64,000 bases of DNA from Exiguobacterium alkaliphilum 12/1 (GTDB taxonomy: Bacteria; Bacillota; Bacilli; Exiguobacteriales; Exiguobacteriaceae): NCBI RefSeq assembly GCF_000714435.1, contig NZ_JJMW01000069.1, forward strand, positions 1 through 64,000, in the 5' to 3' direction. The notes beneath the pieces were generated by a model, which ran no database searches, was not told the DNA's origin, and saw only the letters and a program-made list of their open reading frames with translations. Positions 25,112 to 34,650 of the stretch are shown here, one piece after another. Position 1 is the first letter of the stretch. Every line of letters begins with the position of its first letter. The translations under genes were made by a program, and so were the position numbers.

Positions 25112-25930
25112 ATGCGTACAGTTACGAGGCGATTGATTGAATTGGCGCGGGAGCATCGGGCAAGTGATGTGCATTTCATGCCGAATGAGCATGATGTGGC
25201 GGTCCACTTTCGGTCTGGGACGCGGTTGGACGTGGTCGAGACGTTAGGCAGGACGGAGTATGAACGATTGACGCTACATATGAAATACTGGTGTTCATTG
25301 ACGGAAACCGATCAACGGGTCCCGCAATCTGGAATGTACAATGCGGAGACGGCGATGATTCGAGTCACGTTCTTGCCGTCGTTCGAGCATACGTTAATGT
25401 CATGGCGTATGCCGAACGTGTCGTTCGATTTACATGAACTAGTGGGAAAGGAAGATCAAATGCTGTTTGAGCGATTCGCGATGATGCGACACGGACTCTT
25501 TTTAATTGGCGGAGCGACCGGGGCAGGGAAGACGACGGTGTTATACGCCTTGCTCGAGCGGATGAATCACCGACGGATTGTCACGATTGAGAACCCGCCG
25601 GAACAACCGATTACCGGTGTTATCCAATTAGAGGTGAACGCGAAGGCGGGCCTCGATCATCGCAGTCTTCTGAAAGAGACGCTGCGGGCCGACCCTGATG
25701 TCATCGTCATCGGCGAGGTTCGGACGAGCGAAGAATTGAAAGTCGCGCATGATGCAGCGCTTAGCGGGCATCTGACGATTGCGACGTTTCACACATCCAC
25801 GATTGAAGACGGGGAACGCCGTCTCAGAGAGTTAGCGGGCGACATGGAAATCAATCGATACTGGTGTGTGCTTCACCGAGGAGAGGAGATGACATGTTCA
25901 TGGTCACTACCCGAGTCATGTGTGAACTGA
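25112..25930 (+). CDS. comGA: Competence pilus assembly ATPase ComGA (short form)
   Basis: A 272-residue secretion-type ATPase that powers assembly of the competence pseudopilus. Walker A GGATGAGKTT (Lys140), ENPPEQ, Walker B DPDVIVIGEVR and the His box HLTIATFHTST are present. Homologues usually have about 340-360 residues; this one stops soon after the His box, with an unusual tail, and lacks the C-terminal domain. ATG at 25112 after GAGGTGGGG. First of the overlapping comG genes; its 3' end overlaps comGB. Confidence 0.85.
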   Translation: MRTVTRRLIELAREHRASDVHFMPNEHDVAVHFRSGTRLDVVETLGRTEYERLTLHMKYWCSLTETDQRVPQSGMYNAETAMIRVTFLPSFEHTLMSWRMPNVSFDLHELVGKEDQMLFERFAMMRHGLFLIGGATGAGKTTVLYALLERMNHRRIVTIENPPEQPITGVIQLEVNAKAGLDHRSLLKETLRADPDVIVIGEVRTSEELKVAHDAALSGHLTIATFHTSTIEDGERRLRELAGDMEINRYWCVLHRGEEMTCSWSLPESCVN

Positions 25931-26874
25931 ACACGATCCGTCGATTTTTAAGGTTACAGTCACGAGGTGTCGGATTGAAAAAGGCGTTTGAGACGCTCGA
26001 GATGCATGAACGTGGAAAGCGTCGCCAAAGCGTGACGAACATGCGTGTCGCGCTCGAAGAAGGGGCGTCACTCGCCGAAGTGTTTGCGACACTCGTCTCG
26101 AACGAGCGGATGCGAGAGTTGCTCGAGACGGCGGAACGCGGACACCATTTTATTGAAGGGCTCGAGCAAGTGCTCGCCTTGTCGGAAATGCGGTCCTCCC
26201 TTGAACAGGAGTTGAAGCAGCTAGCCCGATACCCGCTCGTCATTATGACGATGTTGTTTGGTCTAGGCACGATTTACGCCCTGTATATTTTTCCTAAGCT
26301 GTTGACGATGGTCGAGCTCGAACGGTTGAGCGGCATGAACGCGATTTTGTTATCGAAGTGGTTCTTCCCGGGCTTGTTCGTCTGTTTCCTTGTTGCGGCG
26401 GCCGGTCTCTATCGTCTTGGAAAAGCCGGGGTCATCCGCATTCCGCTCATAGAGCGGGGGCAGCGACTATACGTCACGTACTTGTTCGTCAGTGAACTTT
26501 CGCTACTTCAGGACGGAGAGGCGTCAGTGCGCCACATCGTTGAGCGGTTGGCTGTAGGGGACGGCGAAGTGGCGATGATTGCGAGACGAATACATGACCG
26601 GATGTCGGCCGGCTATGAGCTTGAAGCGGCCGCGAGGGACGAACCGTTTTTAGACCACGAAGTTGTGAGTCTGTTTGGCGTCGGTTCCGTCAGCGGGGAG
26701 CTGGGTACGATGATGGCCGTCCATCGGGAACTCGTCTTTGAAGAGATGGAAAGTTATTGGAAAGAACTGATTGCCAAGGCGGAACCGGCGTTATATGGTG
26801 TGTTAACGGTCATGGTGACGATGATGTTTTATACGATTTATTTACCGGTACAACTGATTATGGGTCAACTATGA
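25894..26874 (+). CDS. comGB: Competence pilus membrane platform ComGB
   Basis: A 326-residue type II secretion F-domain protein with three hydrophobic helices (near residues 110-130, 155-180 and 295-318), forming the membrane base of the competence pilus. The ATG at 25894 follows GAGGAGAGGAG inside the end of comGA, so the genes are translationally coupled. Confidence 0.88.
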   Translation: MFMVTTRVMCELNTIRRFLRLQSRGVGLKKAFETLEMHERGKRRQSVTNMRVALEEGASLAEVFATLVSNERMRELLETAERGHHFIEGLEQVLALSEMRSSLEQELKQLARYPLVIMTMLFGLGTIYALYIFPKLLTMVELERLSGMNAILLSKWFFPGLFVCFLVAAAGLYRLGKAGVIRIPLIERGQRLYVTYLFVSELSLLQDGEASVRHIVERLAVGDGEVAMIARRIHDRMSAGYELEAAARDEPFLDHEVVSLFGVGSVSGELGTMMAVHRELVFEEMESYWKELIAKAEPALYGVLTVMVTMMFYTIYLPVQLIMGQL

Positions 26875-26886
26875 GGAGGAATTAAG

Positions 26887-27198
26887 ATGATCAATCGGGA
26901 TACGGAACGCGGTTTCACACTTGTCGAGATGGCAGCGGTCTTGTTGATTATTTCTGTTTTGTTGTTACTGCTCGTCCCGTCGATGACGGACGGGAAGAGC
27001 CGAGCCGACAGCGTCAGTTGCGAAGGGAGTGTCCGCATCGTCGAGTCAGAGATTAACCTCTATTATGCGGAGCATAAAACATATCCTGAGACTCTCGCGG
27101 TCATCAAACGCGGCGGCGCGACGGATCCACTCACGTACAGTTGTCAGTCGACGGCGTATACGTACGCGCCGGCAACAGGCACGCTCACAAAAAAATGA
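26887..27198 (+). CDS. comGC: Major competence pseudopilin ComGC
   Basis: A 103-residue prepilin with the peptidase motif GFTLVEM after a short leader, then a hydrophobic helix (AAVLLIISVLLLLLV). Two Cys residues may form the disulfide known in ComGC. It builds the transformation pilus after ComC processing. Ribosome site GAGGAGG. Confidence 0.92.
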   Translation: MINRDTERGFTLVEMAAVLLIISVLLLLLVPSMTDGKSRADSVSCEGSVRIVESEINLYYAEHKTYPETLAVIKRGGATDPLTYSCQSTAYTYAPATGTLTKK

Positions 27199-27632
27199 GG
27201 CAAGATGGCTATACGTTCATTGAGATGGCGGCGGTGCTGCTCGTCTTGTCATCGATGCTACTACTGGCAATGCCGGCGGTACGTTCGATTGACCGCCTCG
27301 CTTTAATCGACTTCACTGAAGGGCTCTTGTCCGACATCGCGGAGGTGGGCCAGTATCCTTATGTCGCCGCTGACGAGAAATGCGTGCCGCGCTTGCGCTG
27401 GTACGTGAAAGAACGGCGCTATCATATCACATGCGGATTGACGTCGATTAAGACGGTCCCAGTTCCAGATGGGATTGTGCTCAGTCTGCCGACGTCAAGC
27501 GAGATTGTGTTCTCGAAGACGGCGGCTTCGTATGCCGGGCAATGGAAATTTTCTTCAGGCACCCAATCGATCACACTAAAGTTTCGGATGGGGACGTACG
27601 AACCGGAGGTGATTCGAAGTGAGGGGTTTTGA
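27195..27632 (+). CDS. comGD: Competence minor pseudopilin ComGD
   Basis: A 145-residue prepilin with motif GYTFIEM five residues from the start and a hydrophobic helix. The ATG at 27195 overlaps the comGC stop (ATGA). Minor pseudopilins of this type prime or cap the pilus. Confidence 0.85.
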   Translation: MRQDGYTFIEMAAVLLVLSSMLLLAMPAVRSIDRLALIDFTEGLLSDIAEVGQYPYVAADEKCVPRLRWYVKERRYHITCGLTSIKTVPVPDGIVLSLPTSSEIVFSKTAASYAGQWKFSSGTQSITLKFRMGTYEPEVIRSEGF

Positions 27633-27855
27633 ACGAGGTGTCACGCTATGGGAGATTTGTCTGAGCCTGGCATTGCTACTTGGATGGATCGGAGTACTCG
27701 TCCCGTTTATCGTGAACGGCAATGAACGAATCGAACGATTGGAAGCGACGGTCCGGCAGTATGAAGCGTTGCAACGGGAGGTGTTGATCGATGCAGCTAA
27801 CCCGAGCGGGCGAGGACGTGTCTGTGTTGAAGAGTTATGTCTGCCGACCCTTTGA
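27619..27855 (+). CDS. comGE: Competence minor pseudopilin ComGE
   Basis: A 78-residue protein starting with GTG (MRGFERGVTLWEICLSLALLLG). The prepilin-like GVTLWE followed by a hydrophobic segment and a short coiled part (NERIERLEATVRQYEALQRE) match the small ComGE proteins. Overlaps comGD and comGF. Confidence 0.75.
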   Translation: MRGFERGVTLWEICLSLALLLGWIGVLVPFIVNGNERIERLEATVRQYEALQREVLIDAANPSGRGRVCVEELCLPTL

Positions 27856-28285
27856 GCGCGGGTACACGATGTTAGAACTGACGTTTGTACTCATGCTCGT
27901 CCCGTTGTTCGTCGGACTTCTCGTCCATCTGCTCTCGCTCGGTGAGACGTTGTATGAGCAGCCGAGAGGAAATGTGACGACGACTTCTCAGCTGTTCGTC
28001 CGTAAAGTCATCGACAGTCGGGATTGTGCCGTCAAGGACGGCCGTCTCATCGGTGTATACGTGCGTCCGGACGAGACGACGTGGTCGTGGACGTTGAAAC
28101 AGATTAACGGCAACTTGGTCATGGTCGGGGACGGGGGAGGGAATCTATTATTCGTCAGAGGAATCGAACAGTATCGTGTCGAATCGGTAGGGCAGGGGTA
28201 TCAAATCCGGTTCGACGATCGGCATGGGAAGCGGGAAAAATACGTGATGTGCATGAGAGCGGCTTCTTCCTCCTCTCTTCCTTGA
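27791..28285 (+). CDS. comGF: Competence minor pseudopilin ComGF
   Basis: A 164-residue protein with prepilin motif GYTMLELTF near residue 24 and a hydrophobic helix. The C-terminal half (NLLFVRGIEQYRVESVGQGYQIRF) resembles ComGF. The ATG at 27791 has GGGAGGTG upstream; starts at 27821-27827 would give a shorter leader. It overlaps comGE by 65 bp. Confidence 0.8.
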   Translation: MQLTRAGEDVSVLKSYVCRPFERGYTMLELTFVLMLVPLFVGLLVHLLSLGETLYEQPRGNVTTTSQLFVRKVIDSRDCAVKDGRLIGVYVRPDETTWSWTLKQINGNLVMVGDGGGNLLFVRGIEQYRVESVGQGYQIRFDDRHGKREKYVMCMRAASSSSLP

Positions 28286-28551
28286 TTGTCGTGACATGGA
28301 TACTTGGCGCATCGTTGTTTTGGTATACTGATATTGAACGAAGTACGGAACGGCTGTCCCGTGATATTCTCGCCATCCGGTTCGAAGCGCACTTGCTCGT
28401 GGCGAAAGCGAACTGCAAGGCGAAAGCTGCCGCCATAACGAGACCGACCGGGACAGTCTCGTGCCGACCGCTCGGGAGCGGGACGACGGAAGTCGAAATC
28501 CGGCTCGTGACGGGCGAGCGACATAAAGAGGTGATTTATTTCGATGAGTAA
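28249..28551 (+). CDS. comGG: Competence protein ComGG-like
   Basis: A 100-residue protein with an N-terminal hydrophobic helix (GFFLLSSLIVVTWILGASLFW) and a small extracellular domain with two Cys, in the comGG position. GTG start inside the comGF end. No classical prepilin site, as usual for ComGG. Identity rests on place and layout. Confidence 0.7.
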   Translation: MHESGFFLLSSLIVVTWILGASLFWYTDIERSTERLSRDILAIRFEAHLLVAKANCKAKAAAITRPTGTVSCRPLGSGTTEVEIRLVTGERHKEVIYFDE

Positions 28552-29029
28552 GCCGTTTTATATCATCGGGTTTATGGGTACAGGTAAAACAAGCGTAAAA
28601 CGATATCTTGAAACAACAAATCATGTCGTCGACTTAGACGAACAGCTAGAACGACATGCCGGTATGGACATTCCGTCCTTCTTTGATCAACACGGGGAAG
28701 TTGCCTTTCGTGAACTCGAGAGTGAGCTTTTGCGATCGACGAAGGCGGAGTATATTATGACCGGCGGGGGCATCGTGGAGCGTCCGGGAAACATTAAATG
28801 GATGAAGGCGCACGGTACGGTCATTGCGCTAGATTTGCCGTTCGAATTGTGTTGGGAACGGATTCGTCATTCAAGCCGCCCGCTCGTCAAAGGCGGCAAA
28901 GAGAACGTACGCGCCTTATATGACCGTCGTCTACCGCTTTACCGGGAGGCGGATATCGTCCTCGATGCCTCACGTGGTACAGAAGACGTCGTTCGACAAT
29001 TAAATCGATTGAAGGAGGAGAACGAATGA
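28544..29029 (+). CDS. aroK: Shikimate kinase
   Basis: A 161-residue kinase forming shikimate 3-phosphate in aromatic amino acid synthesis. The P loop GFMGTGKTS, shikimate-binding VDLDEQLE, FRELES and GGGIV motifs and the lid region SSRPL are all visible. Overlaps comGG by 8 bp and the next gene by 4 bp. In B. subtilis aroK also follows comG. Confidence 0.92.
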   Translation: MSKPFYIIGFMGTGKTSVKRYLETTNHVVDLDEQLERHAGMDIPSFFDQHGEVAFRELESELLRSTKAEYIMTGGGIVERPGNIKWMKAHGTVIALDLPFELCWERIRHSSRPLVKGGKENVRALYDRRLPLYREADIVLDASRGTEDVVRQLNRLKEENE

Positions 29030-29364
29030 TTTGGATTAACTTGGGCATCGTCGTGCTCGCGCTAGTCGGGCTCGGCTTATATGGCTTTCTTCTATACAAA
29101 AAGAAGATGGCAGGGGACGTCCGGCGCGTCAAACGCCTGACCGAACGTTTTCAGATTCGGATTGGCGTGATTCAACAGTTGATTGATGAGATTAAACGTC
29201 ACGTCGACACGGTGAACGCGTCCGTCGCCGAAATGAAACGGTTATCGGTCAAAGTGAAGACGGAGTCGGTCGAGCTGAAAGATGCATCGATCGGTTTGAC
29301 ACAAGAAATCAAACGGACCGCAGGAATTGAAAGCTCGCCCGTTTCCACTGAGAGCAAAATATGA
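29026..29364 (+). CDS. Hypothetical membrane-anchored coiled-coil protein
   Basis: A 112-residue protein with one N-terminal helix (residues 4-24) and a long amphipathic coiled-coil region with heptad-like spacing (RFQIRIGVIQQLIDEIKRHVDTVN and on). The layout is like small DUF948-type proteins but I cannot assign a family. Start overlaps the aroK stop (ATGA), so it is co-translated with shikimate kinase. A terminator follows. Confidence 0.65.
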   Translation: MIWINLGIVVLALVGLGLYGFLLYKKKMAGDVRRVKRLTERFQIRIGVIQQLIDEIKRHVDTVNASVAEMKRLSVKVKTESVELKDASIGLTQEIKRTAGIESSPVSTESKI

Positions 29365-29370
29365 AATAAT

Positions 29371-29410
29371 GAGGATGAAAACGTTTCCGTTTTCCATCCT
29401 CTTTCTTTTT
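29371..29410 (+). terminator. Terminator after the aroK unit
   Basis: Stem GAGGATG-AAAACG with CGTTTTC-CATCCTC (one bulge), then TTTCTTTTT. Confidence 0.8.
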
Positions 29411-29512
29411 GGTCGTTTTAGGCTAGGCAGCAGCTGTGAAAATTGATAGAGTGATAGTGGAAACGAAATATTTCATTTGTTTTTATTTTTATGTTCGGGA
29501 TTGGGGGATAAT

Positions 29513-30586
29513 ATGGAGAAAGTTACGCTTAAACGTACGCCTTTGTATGACTTGATCGCACCGAAGGCGAAAATGGTGGAGTTTGCGGGGTTTGATATGC
29601 CGATCATGTTTTCAACGATTAAAGAAGAGCATATGGCCGTCCGCGAAAATGTCGGGATGTTCGACGTCTCGCATATGGGGGAAATTCGGATCGAAGGGCC
29701 TGACGCGTTACAAAACGTCCAACGGCTCGTGACGAATGACGTGTCAAAACTTCAAATCGGCCAAGCCCAGTACAACTTGTTCTGTTTACCTGACGGCGGT
29801 GTCGTCGACGATCTGCTCGTCTATCGATTAGACGAAGACGCGTTCTGGCTCGTCGTCAACGCCTCGAATATCGAAAAAGATGTCGCGCACGTCAACGCTT
29901 ACGTCGAAGGGGACGTCACTGTGACGGATGAGTCGGATGCATACGGTCAAATCGCAGTCCAAGGGCCAAAAGCAGAGGAAATCCTATCCAAATTGACGGA
30001 TTTACCGCTCGCAGAGATTAAATTCTTCCGTTTCCTCACAGGAGACGTGGCTGGTGTGTCGACGATCGTCTCTAGAAGTGGTTACACCGGCGAGGATGGT
30101 TTTGAGTTATATGCGCGGGCAGAACACATCGGTCGGATTTGGTCAGCGCTCGAGAACGAGCAAGTGACACCGTGTGGGCTCGGTTCGCGTGACACGTTGC
30201 GATTTGAGGCATGTTTACCGTTATATGGCCATGAACTCGACGAGACGGTCACGCCGTTCGAGGCGAACGTGAACTTTGCGGTGAAGCTCGATACAGACTT
30301 CATCGGGAAAGACGCACTCGTGAAACAAAAAGAGGATATTCCGCGCCGGATGATTGGCTTGAAGCTACTTGGGCGAGGCATCGCCCGTCAAGGCGCGACT
30401 GTCGAGTTTGACGGAGAGACGATTGGCGTCGTCACGACGGGTACGATGCCACCGACCGTGAACGAATCAATCGCCTGGGCTCGGATCGATCGCCGCTTCG
30501 TGGAAGAGACGCACTTCATCGTCGACGTCCGGGGGAAAAAAATAGAAGCCGAACGCGTACCGACACCGTTTTATAAACGTAAATAA
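29513..30586 (+). CDS. gcvT: Glycine cleavage system T protein (aminomethyltransferase)
   Basis: A 357-residue folate-dependent enzyme that takes the aminomethyl group from H protein, releasing ammonia and 5,10-methylene-THF. Typical segments are MPIMFSTIKEEHMAVRENVGMFDVSHMGE, SRTGYTGEDGFE-like SRSGYTGEDGFELY and GLGSRDTLRFEA. ATG at 29513 after TTGGGGGAT. It leads the gcvT-gcvPA-gcvPB operon. The 100-bp leader has no recognisable glycine riboswitch. Confidence 0.95.
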   Translation: MEKVTLKRTPLYDLIAPKAKMVEFAGFDMPIMFSTIKEEHMAVRENVGMFDVSHMGEIRIEGPDALQNVQRLVTNDVSKLQIGQAQYNLFCLPDGGVVDDLLVYRLDEDAFWLVVNASNIEKDVAHVNAYVEGDVTVTDESDAYGQIAVQGPKAEEILSKLTDLPLAEIKFFRFLTGDVAGVSTIVSRSGYTGEDGFELYARAEHIGRIWSALENEQVTPCGLGSRDTLRFEACLPLYGHELDETVTPFEANVNFAVKLDTDFIGKDALVKQKEDIPRRMIGLKLLGRGIARQGATVEFDGETIGVVTTGTMPPTVNESIAWARIDRRFVEETHFIVDVRGKKIEAERVPTPFYKRK

Positions 30587-30601
30587 ACAGGGGGATTCAG
30601 A

Positions 30602-31945
30602 ATGAACAGAATGGAATTTCGCTATTTGCCGATGACAGAACAAGATGAGCGTGACATGTTGCACACGATCGGCGTCGAGTCGATTGATAACTTGCTTGAA
30701 GACATCCCGGCCTCATTACGAGAGTCGGCATCGCTGTCAGCGATCGGGGCACCGCTCCCTGAAGTGGATCTCGTCCGTCATATGACGAAACTCGCCGAGA
30801 AAAACATGCATACGAAATCGCATCCGAGCTTCCTTGGCGCGGGCATGTACGATCATTTGTCGCCGAGCGTCATGAACCATATGTTGCTTCGCTCTGAGTT
30901 TTACACGGCATACACGCCGTACCAACCTGAAATTTCACAAGGAGAACTTCAAGCGATGTTTGAGTTTCAGACGATGATTTGTGAATTGACAGGGATGGAT
31001 GTCGCCAACTCATCGATGTACGATGGCATCACGTCGCTCGCTGAGGCAACATATCTCGCGAGCGCCCACACGAAGAAAAAACGTATCGTCGTCTCGGGGG
31101 CGGTCCATCCTGAAGCGAAAGACGTGATTCGGACGTATGCTGGCGGCCCAGGGCTTGACGTAGAAGTCACACCGGTCGTCGACGGCTTGACGTCGGGCGA
31201 TCTCGATTTGACAGATGCCTCGTGTCTCGTCGTCCAGTACCCGAACTTCTACGGTCGAATCGAAGATTTGGCGTCGCTTGCGAAAGCGGCACACGATGCG
31301 GGGGCGCTCTTCGTCGTCTCGAGTAACCCGCTCGCGTTGGGCGTACTCGAATCACCAGGTGCGCTCGGGGCCGACATCACGGTCGGTGATGCGCAACCGT
31401 TCGGGATTCCTCAAAGTTTCGGTGGGCCATCGTGTGGTTACTTTGCCGTCAAAAAGGCACTCATGCGTAAACTGCCAGGCCGACTCGTCGGTCAGACGGT
31501 CGATGAGGACGGCAAACGTGGGTTCGTGTTGACGCTTCAGGCGCGGGAGCAACATATCCGCCGTGATAAAGCGACGTCTAACATCTGTTCGAACCAAGCG
31601 CTCAACGCCCTCGCTGCATCCATCACGATGTCGGCGCTCGGGAAGTATGGGATTCGCGACATGGCGGTCCGCAACATGCAGACGGCGCACTACATGAAAG
31701 AGTCATTGAAGGCAGCCGGTTATGCCGTGATTGATGAAGGTCCGATGTTCAACGAGTTCGTCGTCGATTTCGGTGTCGACGCCGACGACGTGTCGCGCCA
31801 CTTGCTCGACCATGGCATCATCGGCGGATTACCGCTCGGGACGTATGAGGCGGAGCGCCGCACACAGATGCTCGTCTGTGCGACCGAGCTCCGGACGAAA
31901 GAGGAAATTGATCAATTTGTTGAAGTGGTTGGGGGGATGAACTGA
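30602..31945 (+). CDS. gcvPA: Glycine dehydrogenase (decarboxylating) subunit 1
   Basis: A 447-residue subunit of the P protein, which decarboxylates glycine. It corresponds to the N-terminal half of long P proteins: [28 protein letters not shown] and [10 protein letters not shown] are typical. It lacks the PLP lysine, which is in GcvPB. Ends with TGATG overlapping the next start. Confidence 0.95.
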   Translation: MNRMEFRYLPMTEQDERDMLHTIGVESIDNLLEDIPASLRESASLSAIGAPLPEVDLVRHMTKLAEKNMHTKSHPSFLGAGMYDHLSPSVMNHMLLRSEFYTAYTPYQPEISQGELQAMFEFQTMICELTGMDVANSSMYDGITSLAEATYLASAHTKKKRIVVSGAVHPEAKDVIRTYAGGPGLDVEVTPVVDGLTSGDLDLTDASCLVVQYPNFYGRIEDLASLAKAAHDAGALFVVSSNPLALGVLESPGALGADITVGDAQPFGIPQSFGGPSCGYFAVKKALMRKLPGRLVGQTVDEDGKRGFVLTLQAREQHIRRDKATSNICSNQALNALAASITMSALGKYGIRDMAVRNMQTAHYMKESLKAAGYAVIDEGPMFNEFVVDFGVDADDVSRHLLDHGIIGGLPLGTYEAERRTQMLVCATELRTKEEIDQFVEVVGGMN

Positions 31946-33420
31946 TGCAACACGAACAAACGCTCATTTTTGAAGTGTCACGTGCCGGCCGGACCGGCTA
32001 CAACTTGCCGACACCGACAGTACCAGAAGTGGACCTCGAGTCGCTACTACCGGCATCGATGATTCGAAAACAAACGGCTGAGCTACCGGAAGTATCTGAA
32101 CTCGACGTCGTGCGCCACTATACGTCGCTCTCGACGCGGAACCATGGCGTTGACTCTGGTTTCTATCCGCTCGGGTCGTGTACGATGAAGTACAACCCGA
32201 AAGTGAATGAAGACATGGCACGTCTTCCTGGCTTCGCCCACATCCACCCGCTCCAACCGGTCGAATCGGTTCAAGGGGCGCTCGAGATGATGGTCGATCT
32301 TCAAGACAAGCTCGCTGAAATCACGGGAATGGACGAAGTGACGCTTCAACCGGCCGCAGGTGCCCACGGGGAATGGACGGGCCTCATGCTCATTAAAGCG
32401 TTCCATCATCATAACGGGGACATGCAGCGGACGAAAGTACTCGTACCGGACTCTGCTCACGGTACGAACCCCGCTTCCGCTGTCGTGGCAGGATTCGAGA
32501 CGGTGACGGTCAAATCGGATGCGCGTGGTCTCGTCGACTTGGACGATTTGAAAGCGAAAGTCGGGGATGACACGGCAGCGCTCATGTTGACGAACCCGAA
32601 CACACTCGGCTTGTTCGAAGCGGACATTCTCGAAATCAGTAAAGTCGTCCATGAGGCGGGCGGGAAGCTGTATTACGACGGTGCCAACTCGAATGCGATT
32701 CTCGGAATCGCCCGTCCGGGGGATATGGGCTTTGACGTCGTGCACTTGAACTTGCACAAGACGTTTACAGGACCGCACGGCGGTGGTGGACCGGGATCGG
32801 GTCCGGTCGGTGTCAAGCGGGACTTGATACCATACTTGCCGACGCCGATCGTCCGAAAAGCGGAATCGGGCTACACGCTCGACTATGACCGTCCGCAGTC
32901 GATTGGCCGAATCAAACCGTTCTACGGAAACTTTGGCATCAACGTCCGGGCGTATAGTTACATCAAGACGATGGGTGCGGAAGGATTGACGCGCGTGTCG
33001 CGTGAAGCCGTCTTGAACGCCAACTACATGTTCGCCCGATTGAAGGACGCGTTCGATGTGCCGTACGACACGTATTGCAAACACGAGTTCGTCTTGTCCG
33101 GCAAACGTCAAAAAGCGCTCGGCGTCCGTACGCTCGATATCGCCAAACGCTTGCTCGACTTCGGCTATCACCCGCCGACGATTTACTTCCCGCTCAACGT
33201 CGAGGAGTGCATCATGGTCGAGCCGACGGAGACCGAGTCGAAAGAGACGCTCGACGCATTCTGTGACGCGATGCTCCAAATTGTGAAGGAAGCAGAAGAG
33301 AATCCTGAAATCGTCCAGACGGCGCCGCATACGACCGTCGTCAAGCGACTCGACGAGACGCTCGCTGCCCGGAAGCCAGTGCTCAAATATGAGCACCGAC
33401 AGCCTTCATCAATCAATTGA
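31945..33420 (+). CDS. gcvPB: Glycine dehydrogenase (decarboxylating) subunit 2
   Basis: A 491-residue PLP-binding subunit of P protein. The PLP lysine is Lys272 in [25 protein letters not shown] and [11 protein letters not shown] are other family signatures. Start codon overlaps the gcvPA stop. The lpd-type E3 partner may be shared with the bkd E3 at 56295; the H protein gene is elsewhere. Confidence 0.95.
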   Translation: MQHEQTLIFEVSRAGRTGYNLPTPTVPEVDLESLLPASMIRKQTAELPEVSELDVVRHYTSLSTRNHGVDSGFYPLGSCTMKYNPKVNEDMARLPGFAHIHPLQPVESVQGALEMMVDLQDKLAEITGMDEVTLQPAAGAHGEWTGLMLIKAFHHHNGDMQRTKVLVPDSAHGTNPASAVVAGFETVTVKSDARGLVDLDDLKAKVGDDTAALMLTNPNTLGLFEADILEISKVVHEAGGKLYYDGANSNAILGIARPGDMGFDVVHLNLHKTFTGPHGGGGPGSGPVGVKRDLIPYLPTPIVRKAESGYTLDYDRPQSIGRIKPFYGNFGINVRAYSYIKTMGAEGLTRVSREAVLNANYMFARLKDAFDVPYDTYCKHEFVLSGKRQKALGVRTLDIAKRLLDFGYHPPTIYFPLNVEECIMVEPTETESKETLDAFCDAMLQIVKEAEENPEIVQTAPHTTVVKRLDETLAARKPVLKYEHRQPSSIN

Positions 33421-33469
33421 CCAATGAAACGAGGCCCGCTCCCGTCAAGAGAGTGGACCTCGTCCTAAA

Positions 33470-33507
33470 AAAACGGCCGATCCTCTGCGATGAGAATCGG
33501 CCGTTTT
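33470..33507. terminator. Terminator between gcvPB and yqhL
   Basis: Twelve-bp arms AAAACGGCCGAT/ATCGGCCGTTTT plus inner pairs. The T run is longer for minus-strand transcription, so it mainly ends yqhL; an imperfect GAGG/CCTC hairpin at about 33430-33463 lies just after gcvPB. Confidence 0.8.
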
Positions 33508-33510
33508 GGC

Positions 33511-33891
33511 TTAATCTTTTTTGATTTTGCCTTTCCAGTTCTTGAATCCGCCTTCGAGCATATAGACGTCCGTGAATCCGTTCTTCAATAGCAGCTTGGC
33601 CGCCTGGTTCGTCCGGGACTTCCCTTGGCAGTACATGAGGATCGGTTGGTCCTTACGAAGTTCTTTCATGCGTAATTTCATCTGACCGACGGGGATGTTC
33701 CGCGCGCCGATGATGTGACCACCTTTGTATTCGTTCGGTTCGCGGACATCAATCAATTGTCCTTTTCGGAGCGAGGCCCGGAATTCTTCTTGCTTCATCT
33801 TTTTCAAACCACGTGCTGGCATGAAGCGCCATACGATGTATGCGATGAGTGCACCCCATAGGATGATGACGAGGATTGTTTCGATTCCCAT
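33511..33891 (-). CDS. yqhL: Rhodanese-like membrane protein YqhL
   Basis: A 126-residue protein with one N-terminal helix and a single rhodanese domain. The catalytic loop YCQGKSR holds the active Cys, and LIDVREPNEYKGGHI is the usual CH2A motif. It may carry sulfane sulfur at the membrane; substrate unknown. The minus-strand ATG at 33891 follows AGAAAGGAAG. Promoter at 33930-33958. Confidence 0.88.
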   Translation of the reverse strand: MGIETILVIILWGALIAYIVWRFMPARGLKKMKQEEFRASLRKGQLIDVREPNEYKGGHIIGARNIPVGQMKLRMKELRKDQPILMYCQGKSRTNQAAKLLLKNGFTDVYMLEGGFKNWKGKIKKD

Positions 33892-33929
33892 TACTGTTCT
33901 TCCTTTCTCTACTTGAGTTACCACCATTC

Positions 33930-33958
33930 ATTATAAAGAAGATAAGGTCATGAGACAA
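33930..33958 (-). promoter_or_regulatory. yqhL promoter
   Basis: On the minus strand TTGTCT (33953-33958), 17 bp spacer, TATAAT (33930-33935), about 40 bp upstream of the yqhL start. Confidence 0.7.
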
Positions 33959-34054
33959 TGATTGACTCACGGATTTCCGCCTCGCGCTTTCGGTTTATGG
34001 GTCGTTACGCTAAAATAAAGATTGGAGAATGGAACTGAAGGGGAGGCCACGCCC

Positions 34055-34486
34055 ATGCCGACACCGAGTATGGAAGATTATTTAGAACGAATCTATTTAT
34101 TGATGGAGGAAAAAGGGTACGCCCGAGTATCCGATATCGCGGAACATTTAGGGGTGCACCCTTCTTCAGTCACGAAGATGGTCCAAAAGCTCGACCGAGA
34201 AGACTATTTGGTTTACGAAAAATATCGCGGCCTCATGTTGACGCATAAAGGTCAAAAGATTGGAAAGCGGCTTGTCGAGCGCCATACGATGTTGGAATCG
34301 TTTCTCCGGCTCATTGGAGCAGACGAAGCGCACGTCTATGAAGACGTTGAGGGAATCGAGCATCACTTGAGTTCGGATACCCTCGACTGTATGACGGGAT
34401 TCGTGGAGTTTTTCGAGGATAAGCCGGAATTGATGGAGCAGTTTCATGAGTTCCAGCAACATCGTCGCACCCAAGATGAATCATGA
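34055..34486 (+). CDS. mntR: Manganese-responsive transcription regulator MntR
   Basis: A 143-residue DtxR-family repressor of manganese uptake genes. Metal ligands align with B. subtilis MntR at the same numbers: Asp8, Glu11, His77, Glu99, Glu102 and His103. A winged helix-turn-helix ([22 protein letters not shown]) precedes the dimer domain. The ATG at 34055 with GGGGAGG upstream gives this numbering; an earlier in-frame start is rejected. In B. subtilis lipM lies between yqhL and mntR; here it is missing. Confidence 0.93.
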   Translation: MPTPSMEDYLERIYLLMEEKGYARVSDIAEHLGVHPSSVTKMVQKLDREDYLVYEKYRGLMLTHKGQKIGKRLVERHTMLESFLRLIGADEAHVYEDVEGIEHHLSSDTLDCMTGFVEFFEDKPELMEQFHEFQQHRRTQDES

Positions 34487-34492
34487 AAGTGA

Positions 34493-34522
34493 GGTGTCGG
34501 TCGTCGGACCGGTGCCTTTTTT
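34493..34522 (+). terminator. mntR terminator
   Basis: Ten-bp stem GGTGTCGGTC/GACCGGTGCC with three wobble pairs, loop GTCG, six T. Confidence 0.8.
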
Positions 34523-34622
34523 GATGGATACCCTTCTAAAACCGAACATTAAAAATAAATTTAAGAATAACATCTGGTTTTTTACTAGTGTTGTGATAGA
34601 ATGGGGGCTGGATAGATTGAAG

Positions 34623-34650
34623 AGGGGGTGACGGCGCGCGATGCGCCGAC
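34623..34650 (+). promoter_or_regulatory. Ribosome site and hairpin before hpt
   Basis: AGGGGGTG (34623-34630) is 20 bases from the hpt ATG, too far for normal use. Between them is a 6-bp hairpin CGGCGC/GCGCCG (34632-34637 with 34643-34648). If folded it would bring the site to about normal distance. An out-of-frame ATG at 34641, inside the hairpin and ten bases from the site, opens a nine-codon frame that ends at 34670. Confidence 0.55.

Noticed and set aside
29375-29389. cre-like ATGAAAACGTTTCCG upstream of gcvT
   Set aside because: It lies inside the terminator hairpin of the preceding unit, more than 120 bp from gcvT, and has a mismatch at the end.
29411-29512. Glycine riboswitch before gcvT
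   Set aside because: The 100-bp leader has no tandem aptamer-like conserved segments; it is too short and AT-rich.
32083-33396. A 437-codon open frame on the minus strand opposite gcvPB, and other long antisense frames (e.g. opposite pstS, phoU and glcK)
   Set aside because: They mirror well-supported genes, have Arg/His/Asp-rich composition of reverse-strand shadows and no ribosome sites.
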